Source: CAWCKS01 sp963763485 (GTDB lineage Bacteria; Pseudomonadota; Alphaproteobacteria; Rhizobiales; Xanthobacteraceae). Taken from it: DNA of 64,000 nucleotides. This document shows, one piece after another, positions 8,634-18,952 of the stretch. The notes under the pieces were generated by a model. That model ran no database searches. It was not told where the DNA came from and saw nothing but the letters and a program-made list of their open reading frames with translations. The stretch lies in assembly GCA_963763485.1 (NCBI GenBank), contig CAVXOW010000008.1:868001-932000 (forward strand), given 5' to 3'. The translations under genes and the position numbers were made by a program. How positions within the stretch are numbered: position 1 is the first letter of the stretch; each line of letters begins with the position of its first letter.

Positions 8634-9242
8634 TCAAACCGCGAGCAAACCTTGGCTGCGCAGAAAGTCAAGCAATGGCAGCAGCGGCAGGCCGAGGATG
8701 GTGAAATGGTCGCCGTCGATCTGCTCGAACAGGTGCACGCCAAGTCCTTCGAGCTGGTAGGCACCGACACTTGACGTGACCTTGTCCCCGGCAGCGTCGA
8801 GATATTTTTCTATTTGCGCGTCCGACAGCGCCCGCATGGTCAACCGTGCAACCGTCACCGACCGCCAGACCGGCTGATCGTGACGGACGACGGCCAGCGC
8901 CGAGTGCAGCTCATGCGTTTTGCCGGCGAGCAGCTTCAACTGCCGGAACGCTTCCGCGCGGCTGGCCGGTTTCGAAAAAATCTTGTCCCCAAGCGAAAGA
9001 GTCTGGTCGGCGCCGAGGATCCAGCGCAGGTGAAAATGGTTGGCGATGTGCAGTGCCTTCCTGACCGCCAGGAATTCTGCGACTTCGCCTGGCTTGGTCA
9101 GCTTGGCTTCCTCCTGCAACCCGCGCTCGTCGATATCAGCCGGCACGGCCTCGAAGGCGATGCCGGCATTTTGCAGCAGCATCTGTCGCGACGCGCTGCG
9201 CGAGGCCAGCAGCAGCGGCTTGTCGCTGCGCCACAGGCTCAT
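8634..9242 (-). CDS. maf: Maf-family nucleoside triphosphate pyrophosphatase
   Basis: A 202-residue house-cleaning pyrophosphatase that hydrolyses non-canonical nucleotides. The N-terminal LLLASRSASRQMLLQNAG, then WILGADQTLSLGDKIFSKP (general-base Asp), THELHSALAVV and KVTSSVGAYQLEGLGVHLFEQIDGDHFTILGLPLLPLL are family landmarks. I cannot assign its nucleotide preference (m7GTP versus dTTP/UTP) with certainty. It overlaps ppsR by 4 bp, indicating translational coupling. Confidence 0.93.
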   Translation of the reverse strand: MSLWRSDKPLLLASRSASRQMLLQNAGIAFEAVPADIDERGLQEEAKLTKPGEVAEFLAVRKALHIANHFHLRWILGADQTLSLGDKIFSKPASRAEAFRQLKLLAGKTHELHSALAVVRHDQPVWRSVTVARLTMRALSDAQIEKYLDAAGDKVTSSVGAYQLEGLGVHLFEQIDGDHFTILGLPLLPLLDFLRSQGLLAV

Positions 9243-10082
9243 TCGACGCTCCGCGCGCGCTGCCGTTCACTCCACAGCTTGATGATCGCGGCCGCGGTCT
9301 CCTCGATCGAGCGGCGCGTCACGTCAATCGACGGCCAGCGGTGTTTTGCACTGAGGCGCTTGGAGAAGGTGACCTCGTCGACCACCGACTGATGATCGAC
9401 ATAGCTGTCGCCGTGCTCGGACTTGGCGCCAAGTCCGAGCAGCCGGTTCTGGCGGATTTGGATCAGCCGCTCCGGCGTCGCATGCAAGCTGACCACCAGC
9501 GGTTTCTTCAGATTCTCGAGTTCACGCGGGATCGGGATGCCTGGCACCAGCGGCACGTTGGCCGTGCGCACGCCGCGATTGGCGAGGTAGATCGAGGTCG
9601 GCGTCTTCGATGTTCTGGATACGCCAACCAGCACAACATCGGCCTCCTCGAGGCCTTCGGTGTGCTGGCCGTCGTCGTGCACCATGGTGTAGTTCAGCGC
9701 ATCGATCCGCTTGAAATATTCGTTGTTCAGCGTGTGCTGGGCGCCGATCCGGTGCGTTTCGGTCGCACCGAGATAGGCCTGGAACAGCTGCAGCACCGGG
9801 CCGAGAATCGACAACGCCGGGAATGTTCAACTCGCGCGACTTGGCTTCGAGCTTCTTGATCAGCTCCTTGTCCAGCAGCGTAAACAGCACGATGCCCGGG
9901 CTTTCCTCGACCTCCAGCAGCACGCGGTCGAGCTGTTTCTGTGTCCGTACCAGCGGGTAGACGTGCTCGACCGGTGACACATTGGCGTATTGAGCGGCGA
10001 CCGCGCGCGCCACCGTGATCAGCGTCTCGCCGGTCGAGTCCGACACCAGGTGGAGATGAAAGTAGCTGCCCGAGGTGATCAT
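9239..10082 (-). CDS. ppsR: PEP synthase/PPDK regulatory kinase-phosphorylase (DUF299; one apparent frameshift)
   Basis: A bifunctional Ser/Thr kinase and Pi-dependent phosphorylase that switches PEP synthase or pyruvate phosphate dikinase off and on with ADP. It begins MITSGSYFHLHLVSDSTGETL and has the P-loop VLVGVSRTSKTPTSIYLANRG, then PLVPGIPIP and the C-terminal IDVTRRSIEETAAAII. The frame breaks near 9817-9821; removing one base restores NIPALSILGPVLQLFQAYLG. Total length is then about 280, normal for DUF299. This is the orthologue of the gene flanking the origin in Rickettsia (RP001) and Caulobacter, which makes the AT-rich gap upstream notable. Confidence 0.93.
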
Positions 10083-10578
10083 GGGTCAGACGAGTGCCTT
10101 GTCTCCGCCACCGCGCCATGGCTATTTGGTGTGATGCTTGTATGGCTTGTGAATCCCTGTTGATCAATCGCCGGTTCGAGCCGCATCCGGAGCTGCCGGC
10201 GGGATAAGTGGCGATTCAATGCACAGGCCTCACATCGGGATCAGTTTCCGGCGGCGTGTGAATGATAGGATCAGAATGTGGATTTGTCTCTGGATAATCG
10301 CCATCGAACTGTCACCGAGGCCTGAAAACAAAGGCTTTCCTGATCCGATATGGCGGTGCTGAGAGCGTGGACAACGTCTGGCTATGTGGACAGCAGATGA
10401 GCAACCACCCGACAACACTGCGTGAGTCCAATCCACGCTCTAACAGTCTTAAAATAAGATTCTCTAGATCGATTTAGTAAGGGGACGCTTGTCGAGAACG
10501 TGTTGGCATGGACGCCTTCAAGCGATATTCGAACGATCGAACGATGATCGCGGGCTGACGCGCCACCGGGACCAGGCG
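10083..10578. other. Candidate chromosomal replication origin (oriC)
   Basis: A 496 bp gene-free gap between divergent ppsR and hemJ, clearly richer in A+T than its flanks, especially 10440-10482 (ACAGTCTTAAAATAAGATT and neighbours). DnaA-box-like nonamers relative to TGTGGATAA are TGTGGATTT (10277-10285), TCTGGATAA (10289-10297), CGTGGACAA (10366-10374) and TGTGGACAG (10385-10393). GATTC, GAATC and GAGTC methylation-type sites occur at about 10151, 10213, 10424 and 10459. In Caulobacter and Rickettsia the origin lies beside the ppsR orthologue with the maf, coaE and dnaQ genes following. hemE, the other flank there, is missing here. Parts of the gap may simply be promoters. Confidence 0.55.
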
Positions 10579-11001
10579 ATGTATGAGTGGATCAAAGCGC
10601 TGCACGTGATTGCGGTGATCTCCTGGATGGCCGGCATGCTCTATTTGCCCAGGCTGTTCGTCTATCATTGCGAGGCGCCGAAAGGCTCGCCGCAGTCGGA
10701 GACCTTCAAGGTCATGGAGCGGCGGCTGCTGAAAGCGATCATCAATCCGGCGATGATTGCGACCTGGCTGTTTGGCCTGTGGCTGGCCTGGAGCGGGGGC
10801 TGGTATTGGGCGCCCTGGTTCCACGCCAAGCTGGTGCTGGTGCTGATTATGTCGGCGATCCATGGACTTTATGTCCGCTACGTCAGGGAATTCGCCGAGG
10901 ACCGGAATACCCGTACGAAAAAATTCTATCGAATTATCAATGAGATACCAACGGTACTGATGGTCGGCATTGTCATTTTGGTGATCGTAAAGCCATTTTA
11001 G
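10579..11001 (+). CDS. hemJ: Protoporphyrinogen IX oxidase HemJ (UPF0093)
   Basis: A 140-residue inner-membrane protein with four predicted helices that oxidises protoporphyrinogen IX to protoporphyrin IX in haem synthesis. The family signature is YEWIKALHVIAVISWMAGML (conserved His in the first helix), YLPRLFVYH, KVMERRLLKAIINPAMI, and WFHAKLVLVLIMSAIHG. The ATG at 10579 is the standard family start; upstream in-frame codons lie in the AT-rich gap. It lies 306 bp upstream of rho on the same strand. Confidence 0.94.
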   Translation: MYEWIKALHVIAVISWMAGMLYLPRLFVYHCEAPKGSPQSETFKVMERRLLKAIINPAMIATWLFGLWLAWSGGWYWAPWFHAKLVLVLIMSAIHGLYVRYVREFAEDRNTRTKKFYRIINEIPTVLMVGIVILVIVKPF

Positions 11002-11307
11002 CGCTGGTTTCGCGCTGCGCGCTCCTTGCAAGGAATCGGTCGTGCGAATATATTGCGCGCATCCCTCCGAACGCAGGCGGATGTGGGTGTGACCCGGTCG
11101 ACATTCGACCGGCCGCCGCATCAGGCTTTTGGGCCTCGGCGCTCATTGTCCCGACCGAAATCCAGAACAGCCTGATCTAAGAACTGCGTTTCAGAACCTT
11201 CTGCACGCAACTTCTGCGATTTCTGCGATCCCTCCCTCCTCATCGAGCCCTGACCAAGACAACTGTCGTCAGCCGCATCTCGAAAAATCTCCCTCCAAGG
11301 ACTACCC
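11002..11307 (+). promoter_or_regulatory. Long rho leader, C-rich and G-poor
   Basis: 306 bp with no gene between hemJ and rho. The last 140 bp (about 11170-11307) are strongly pyrimidine-biased with C well above G, for example CCCTCCCTCCTCATCGAGCC and AAATCTCCCTCCAAGGACTA, and contain a short direct repeat CTTCTGCGATTTCTGCGAT. C-rich unstructured RNA is what Rho loads on, and rho autoregulation by termination in its leader is established in E. coli. The autoregulatory reading here is an inference. Confidence 0.45.
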
Positions 11308-12594
11308 ATGCAAGACCAACCCACCACGACCCGGGAAATCAAACTCCAGGACCTCAAAGCAAAGACCGCGGCCGAGCTCGTCTCGTTCGCGGAGGAAAAA
11401 GGCGTCGAGAACGCCTCCACGATGCGCAAACAGGAATTGATGTTTGCCATCCTCAAACAACTCGCCATTCAGGAAATCGACATCATCGGCGAAGGCGTCG
11501 TCGAAGTGCTGTCCGACGGCTTCGGCTTCCTGCGCTCGCCTGACGCCAACTACCTGCCCGGGCCCGACGACATCTACGTCTCGCCTTCGCAGATCCGCCG
11601 CTTCGGTTTGCGTACCGGCGACACCATCGACGGCCAGATCCGTTCGCCGAAAGAAGGCGAGCGTTACTTCGCCCTCCTCAAGGTCTCGACCCTCAACTTC
11701 GAAGACCCCGAGAAATCCAAGCACAAGGTCAACTTCGACAACCTGACGCCGCTCTATCCCGATGAACGGCTCAAGATGGAATACGAAGATCCGACCAAGA
11801 AGGATCTTTCCGCGCGCGTCATCGATATCGTCGCGCCGATCGGCAAGGGCCAGCGCGCCCTGATCGTGTCGCCGCCGCGCACCGGCAAGACCGTGCTGTT
11901 GCAGAACATCGCGCACTCGATCACGCACAATCACCCGGAATGCTACCTGATCGTGCTTCTGATCGACGAGCGGCCGGAAGAAGTCACCGACATGCAGCGC
12001 TCGGTGAAGGGCGAGGTGGTGTCGTCGACCTTCGATGAGCCCGCGACCCGCCACGTCGCCGTCGCCGAGATGGTGATCGAGAAAGCCAAGCGCCTGGTCG
12101 AACACGGCCGCGACGTCGTGATCCTGCTCGATTCGATCACCCGCCTTGGCCGCGCCTACAACACCGTCGTGCCCTCCTCCGGCAAAGTGCTGACCGGCGG
12201 TGTCGACGCCAACGCGTTGCAGCGGCCGAAGCGGTTCTTCGGCGCAGCGCGCAACATCGAGGAAGGCGGCTCGCTGACCATCATCGCCACCGCGCTGATC
12301 GATACCGGCAGCCGCATGGACGAAGTCATCTTCGAAGAGTTCAAGGGCACCGGTAACTCGGAAATCATTCTCGACCGCAAGGTCGCCGACAAGCGCACCT
12401 TCCCGGCGATCGACATCACCCGCTCCGGCACCCGCAAGGAAGAGCTGCTCACCGATCCGCAGGTACTCAAGAAGATGTACGTGCTCCGCCGCATCCTGAA
12501 CCCGATGGGCACCATGGATGCGATCGACTTCCTGCTCGACAAGTTCCGCAACACCAAGAGCAACGCGGACTTCTTCGACTCGATGAATACGTAA
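11308..12594 (+). CDS. rho: Transcription termination factor Rho
   Basis: A 428-residue hexameric RNA-dependent ATPase that ends transcription at rut sites. The N-terminal helical part (IKLQDLKAKTAAELVSFAEE) leads to the RNA-binding cold-shock fold with GFGFLRSPDANYLPGPDDIYVSPSQIRRFGLRTGD. The ATPase core has Walker A SPPRTGKT, Walker B VVILLDSITRLGRAYN, the Q-loop KVLTGGVDANALQRPKRFFG and the R-loop region. The ATG at 11308 follows CCAAGGACT; it adds nine residues (QDQPTTTRE) before the more usual start. The gene is intact. Confidence 0.98.
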   Translation: MQDQPTTTREIKLQDLKAKTAAELVSFAEEKGVENASTMRKQELMFAILKQLAIQEIDIIGEGVVEVLSDGFGFLRSPDANYLPGPDDIYVSPSQIRRFGLRTGDTIDGQIRSPKEGERYFALLKVSTLNFEDPEKSKHKVNFDNLTPLYPDERLKMEYEDPTKKDLSARVIDIVAPIGKGQRALIVSPPRTGKTVLLQNIAHSITHNHPECYLIVLLIDERPEEVTDMQRSVKGEVVSSTFDEPATRHVAVAEMVIEKAKRLVEHGRDVVILLDSITRLGRAYNTVVPSSGKVLTGGVDANALQRPKRFFGAARNIEEGGSLTIIATALIDTGSRMDEVIFEEFKGTGNSEIILDRKVADKRTFPAIDITRSGTRKEELLTDPQVLKKMYVLRRILNPMGTMDAIDFLLDKFRNTKSNADFFDSMNT

Positions 12595-12899
12595 GGCGGA
12601 GAGGATTGGGTCCGCTCGTCCCCGCGGACGCGGGGACCCAGTCTTTGCCAGACAAGCCAGCACCTGTTTTGTCGCTACTGGATCTATGGCGAAGCGCGGC
12701 TTCGCCATACTTTCGCGGGAATGAGCGGTTGAATTGAATGTCTGCGCCTACCGTCGTCGCGCCAAGAAGTTCGATGTGACACGGTTTCCTCCTCATCCTG
12801 AGGAGCGCTGCTCTTGCAGCGCGTCTCGAAGGATGAGGCCACCGGTCGGGCCTCATGGTTCGAGACGGATTGCTGCGCAATCCTCCTCACCATGAGGAG
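12595..12899. repeat. Tandem intergenic repeats: family B copy, then a family E-like element
   Basis: 305 bp without a gene, between convergent rho and the DUF255 gene. 12613-12726 is a family B copy (GTCCCCGCGGACGCGGGGAC ... TTTCGCGGGAATGAGCGG) whose centre carries CGAAGCGCGGCTTCG. 12790-12898 has CCTCATCCTGAGGAGC, GTCTCGAAGGATGAGG, CCTCATGGTTCGAGAC and CCTCACCATGAGGAGC, which pair to give two nested hairpins. Confidence 0.8.
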
Positions 12900-14937
<2,038 letters not shown>

Positions 14938-15039
14938 GTGCCATTTGAGCCTTCCTTTCAGCGCGCCTGTCCAACCCAGTCGGTCAATGGCCTAGGCCAT
15001 TTCTGGTTGCTTGAGCCGCGCCCCCTCGGCCCGTCATCG

Positions 15040-15155
15040 CCCGGCTTGACCGGGCGATCCAGTAACCCCCAACGTCAGTGAGTTTCATCGACGCTGCGGG
15101 TTACTGGATGCCTATGGCAAAGCACGCTTTGCCAGACTTGAAGCGGGGCATGACA
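15040..15155. repeat. Palindromic repeat, family C (TCATCGCCCGGCTTGACCGGGCGATCCAGTAA)
   Basis: Hairpin CGCCCGGCTTGACCGGGCG and ATCCAGTAAC are followed by the inverted GGTTACTGGATGCC, an extra CAAAGCACGCTTTG hairpin, and GCTTGAAGCGGGGCATGACA. Related copies are at 22741-22853 and, inverted, 63365-63478. It lies just upstream of mnmE. Confidence 0.85.
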
Positions 15156-15183
15156 GCCGAGAAGCAAATGAGACCCACTAGCC

Positions 15184-16616
15184 ATGGTTTCGTCGTCCGA
15201 CACAATCTTCGCGCTGTCATCGGGCCGGCCGCGCTCCGCGATCGCGGTGGTGCGGATTTCCGGGCCGCGGGCAGGGCAGGCGCTCGAGGCTTTGGGTGCA
15301 GGTCGGCCAATGGCCCGGCGCGGCGACGCGGGCGATCTTGCGCGGCGCCGATGGCAGCGCCGATCGACGATGCCCTGGTGCTGTGGTTTCCGGGGCCGGC
15401 CAGCGCCACCGGCGAAGATGTCGCCGAGCTTCATGTCCACGGCAGCCAGGCGGTTATCGCCGCGCTGTTTGATTCGCTTCGGGCCATCGACGGTTTACGT
15501 CCTGCCGAGGCCGGCGAATTCACGCGGCGCAGTTTTGAGAACGGCAAGCTCGATCTCACCGAGGTCGAAGGTCTCGCAGATCTCATTGATGCCGAGACCG
15601 AGATGCAGCGGCGCCAGGCGCTGCGGCAGCTCAAGGGCTTTTTGGGCAAGCGTGCCGAAGCGCTGGCGCGCAAAAATCATCGAAGCCTGTGCGCTGATCG
15701 AAGCCGGCATCGATTTTTCCGACGAGGGCGACGTGCCGGCCGAACTGATGCAGCCGGCGCTGAAGGTGGCAGCAGAGCTGCGCGGCGAGATTCAAGAAAG
15801 CCTCGGAAAATCGGCGCGAAGTGAACGCTTGCGGGAAGGGCTCGTGGTTGCGATCGCCGGTCCGCCGAATGCAGGAAAATCGACGTTGCTCAATCGGCTC
15901 GCCAATCGCGATGCTGCGATTGTCTCGCCATATGCGGGCACGACGCGCGACGTGATCGAGGTGCATCTTGATCTCGCGGGCTATCCGCTCGTGCTGGTCG
16001 ACACTGCCGGCATTCACGAAAGCGATGATCCGGTCGAGCAGGAGGGCGTGCGCCGCGCGCGCGCTCGCGCCGAGCAGGCCGATCTCGTGCTGTGGCTGGT
16101 CGATGCGTCGGCGCCGGGCGAGGCACGCAGCGAAAAATTCGGCGCCGATGTGTGGACGGTGTTCAACAAGATCGATCGGTTGCGGGGCAGGGCGGATTTG
16201 GCTCCGCTCATTCCCGCGAAAGCGGGAATCCAGTACCGCTTTGGGAAAAGCTAATGGCTTGGCCAGCCTGGGTCCCCGCTGCCGCGGGGACGAGCGGGGG
16301 AGCGGTAACAAGGTCTTCGCAATCTCGGCTGAGACGGGGCAGGGGGTCGACGGCGCTGACCACGGCGCTCGGAATCTTCGCCGCCGACTATTTCGGGACC
16401 GGCGAATTGGCGCTGGTGTCGCGCGCCCGGCATCGCGCTTTGCTGCAAGACGCCGCGGATGCCTTGGGCCGGGCGACTCAGTCGGTCCTGCTGGGCGAGG
16501 AAATCGTCGCCGAGGAGTTGCGGACCGCCGCCCAAGCTCTCGGCCGGCTGACCGGCCGGGTCGACGTCGAGGACGTTTTAGCTAAGATATTCAAAGACTT
16601 CTGTATCGGTAAATAG
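15184..16616 (+). CDS. mnmE: tRNA uridine-5-carboxymethylaminomethyl GTPase MnmE (several apparent frameshifts)
   Basis: MnmE works with MnmG to modify the wobble uridine (mnm5/cmnm5). Visible parts are the folate-binding N-terminus DTIFALSSGRPRSAIAVVRISGP, ALVLWFPGPASATGEDVAELHVHG, FTRRSFENGKLDLTEVEGLADLI, G1 GPPNAGKS, G2 region AGTTRDVIE, G3 DTAG, G4 NKID, G5 SAETG and the C-terminal FCIGK motif. Frames break between 15315 and 15360, at AAAAA 15672-15676, at AAAA 16246-16249 and near 16352; single-base changes at the last three restore the reading. Between G4 and G5 lies a family B repeat (16204-16300). All G motifs are intact, so I expect a functional gene with sequence errors. Confidence 0.93.
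16204..16300. repeat. Family B palindromic repeat inside the mnmE coding region
   Basis: CCGCTCATTCCCGCGAAAGC and GGGAATCCAG at one end and CTGGGTCCCCGCTGCCGCGG at the other are the inverted version of the intergenic element at 3151-3246. It sits between the G4 (NKID) and G5 (SAETG) codons. If one A is removed from the AAAA at 16246-16249 it is read through in frame and adds roughly 30 residues (IPAKAGIQYRFGK, then NGLASLGPRCRGDERGSG). As written it brings a TAA at 16252-16254. Confidence 0.85.
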
Positions 16617-16648
16617 TGAATTAATATTCATTATTTGGTTCCATCGCG

Positions 16649-16664
16649 TGTTTCACGTGAAACA
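16649..16664. promoter_or_regulatory. parS centromere site (perfect)
   Basis: TGTTTCACGTGAAACA is the exact 16-bp palindromic consensus bound by ParB. It is intergenic, 32 bp after the mnmE stop, and 4 kb upstream of parB. Two further sites follow within 2.4 kb. Confidence 0.97.
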
Positions 16665-16677
16665 CCGAGGAGGTCTG

Positions 16678-16790
16678 TTCCCTCCCCCTTGTGGGGGAGG
16701 GCTAGGGAGGGGGGTCCATCGAGGGGCTAAGACCTCTCGCAGCTACCCCCACCCCTAACCCCTCCCCACAAGGGGGAGGGGCAAAGGTGA
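16678..16790. repeat. Palindromic repeat, family F
   Basis: CCTCCCCCTTGTGGGGGAGG and its inverted partner CCTCCCCACAAGGGGGAGGG flank a centre with GGGTCCATCGAGGGGCTAAG. It lies between the parS site and mnmG. A close copy, in a similar orientation, lies at 49788-49890. Confidence 0.85.
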
Positions 16791-16863
16791 GGCCGTGCCT
16801 CGCTCGTAATGGCGAGCAACTAAGCTCTTCAATCCGATGTGGACTTCGCACTAAGAGAACGCC

Positions 16864-18748
16864 GTGTCCCAAGTCGCAAAAAACTTCGACGTCGTCGTGA
16901 TCGGCGGCGGCCACGCCGGCTGTGAGGCCGCGGCGGCCGCGGCTCGCATGGGCGCGCGCACCGCGCTGCTGACGCAGAAGATTTCGACCATCGGGGCGAT
17001 GTCCTGCAATCCGGCGATCGGTGGGCTCGGCAAGGGTCATCTGGTCCGCGAGGTCGATGCGCTCGATGGCCTGATGGGCCGCGTCGCGGACGCGGCCGGC
17101 ATCCAGTTTCGCGTCCTCAACCGCCGCAAGGGTCCGGCGGTCCGCGGGCCCCGCGCCCAGGCCGACCGCAAGCTTTACGCGGCCGCGATGCAGGCGGCGC
17201 TGGCCGCGACGGCAAATCTTGAGATCGTGGAAGGCGAGGCGGTCGACCTGGTCGACGCCGGCGGGCAGATCAGTGGCGTGATCCTCGCCGACGGCCGCGA
17301 ATTGAAGTGCGGCGCCGTCGTCGTCACGACGGGCACGTTTCTCCGCGGCCTGATCCATCTTGGCGAGCAGAGCTGGCCGGCGGGCCGGATCGGCGAAGCA
17401 CCATCGCTTGGCCTGTCGGCGGCCTTCGAGCGGATCGGTTTCAGCCTGGCGCGGCTCAAGACCGGTACGCCGCCGCGGCTCGATGGCAGGACCATCGACT
17501 GGGGCGCGGTCGAAATGCAGCCGGGCGACGAGCCGCCCGAGCCGTTTTCGGTGCTGACAAAAGCGATCACGACGCCGCAGGTCCAGTGCGGGATCACCCG
17601 GACCAACGAGGCGACCCACGCGGTGATCCGCGCCAATGTCCATCGCTCCCCGATGTATTCGGGCCAGATCCAGAGCCGGGGGCCGCGCTATTGCCCGTCG
17701 ATCGAGGACAAGATCGTCCGCTTCGGCGAGCGCAACGGCCACCAGATTTTTCTTGAGCCGGAGGGGCTCGACGACCCGACGGTCTATCCGAACGGCATCT
17801 CGACCTCGCTGCCATCGGACGTCCAGGAGGCGCTGGTCGCGACCATTCCTGGACTGGCGAAGGCAAAGATCAGCCGGCACGGCTACGCCATCGAATACGA
17901 CCACGTCGATCCGCGCGAACTGCATCCGTCGCTGGAAACCCGCCGTGTCAGCGGGCTCTTCCTGGCCGGTCAGATCAACGGCACCACGGGATATGAGGAG
18001 GCGGCCGCACAGGGGCTGGTCGCCGGCCTGAATGCGGCGCGGAGGGCAGGCGGGTCGGACACTGTCGTCTTCGACCGGACTGACGGCTATCTCGGGGTGA
18101 TGATCGACGACCTCGTGACCCGCGGCGTCTCCGAGCCGTACCGCATGTTCACCTCGCGCGCGGAATTCCGCCTGACCCTGCGTGCCGACAATGCCGACCA
18201 GCGCTTGACCGATAAGGGCATCGCGCTCGGCTGCGTCGGCTCGGATCGCGCCACGCACCATCGCACCAAGATGGCCGCGCTCAATGTTTCACGTGAAACA
18301 GCCAAGGGTCTGTCGATCACCCCGACCGAAGCCTTGCGGCACGGCATCGGTTTGAATCAGGACGGCCAGCGCCGCTCGGCGTTCGAGCTGCTGAGCTATC
18401 CGGGCGTTGGCATTGCCGACCTCGCGAGGGTCTGGCCACAGGTTTTCGGCCCGCTCGATCCCGACATCGCGGGTCACCTCGAGATCGACGCCAAGTACGC
18501 GGTCTACCTCGAGCGCCAGGCCGCCGACGTCGAAGCCTTCCGCCGCGACGAGAACTTGCTGCTCGGCGACGAGATCGATTATGCCGGGGTCACCGGCCTC
18601 TCCAATGAAGCCCGCCAGCGCCTTGCCAGCCGCGCGCCCGCGCACCATCGGTCAGGCGGCGCGGCTCGACGGCCTGACGCCGGCTGCGCTCACTCTGCTC
18701 GCCGCGCATCTGAAGCGCCGCGAGCGGAAGGCGACGAAGGCAGGTTAG
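16864..18748 (+). CDS. mnmG: tRNA uridine-5-carboxymethylaminomethyl enzyme MnmG/GidA (one apparent frameshift)
   Basis: The FAD-binding partner of MnmE in wobble-uridine modification. The N-terminal Rossmann motif FDVVVIGGGHAGCEAA is followed by STIGAMSCNPAIGGLGKGHLV, RRKGPAVRGPRAQADRKLY, RLKTGTPPRL and GLFLAGQINGTTGYEEAAAQG, all MnmG signatures. The start is GTG at 16864. The frame breaks near 18629-18632 in AGCCGC; removing one C gives RPRTIGQAARLDGLTPAALTLL and the stop at 18748, for about 628 residues. A perfect parS at 18285-18300 is embedded and encodes NVSRET. Confidence 0.96.
18285..18300. promoter_or_regulatory. parS centromere site (perfect) within mnmG
   Basis: TGTTTCACGTGAAACA lies in the mnmG coding sequence, where it supplies the codons for VSRET. 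The match to the ParB-binding consensus is exact. Confidence 0.96.
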
Positions 18749-18762
18749 GCTACCAGTCATCC

Positions 18763-18840
18763 GTCATCCTGAGGCGCGAGCGAAGCGAGCCTCGAAGGAT
18801 GAACGGTCCGGGCCCGTCGCCCTTCGAGGGCCGTGCATCG
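18763..18840. repeat. Palindromic repeat, family E (CGTCATCCTGAGG...CCTCGAAGGATGA)
   Basis: GTCATCCTGAGGCGCGAGCG, AAGCGAGCCTCGAAGGATGA and CGGGCCCGTCGCCCTTCGAG make up the element in the mnmG-rsmG spacer. Partial relatives are at 20583-20633, 26165-26365 and 12790-12898. Confidence 0.75.
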
Positions 18841-18952
18841 CAGCCAAAGTGTACGCAGGCTGCGCCTGCTCTGACCACTCGCCACTCAGGAGGACGGGGA
18901 TACCGCGTACGCCGTACTGCTTCGCGACTTCGCGGTGTCGTGCTCGATGCCA

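Noticed and set aside
10083..10578. A diverged or remnant hemE in the ppsR-hemJ gap
   Set aside because: The gap is half the length of hemE and none of its three frames on either strand shows hemE motifs.
15040..15155. CRISPR-like repeat array
   Set aside because: The repeated parts are inverted, occur singly at each site, and are dispersed; there are no regular spacers and no cas genes.
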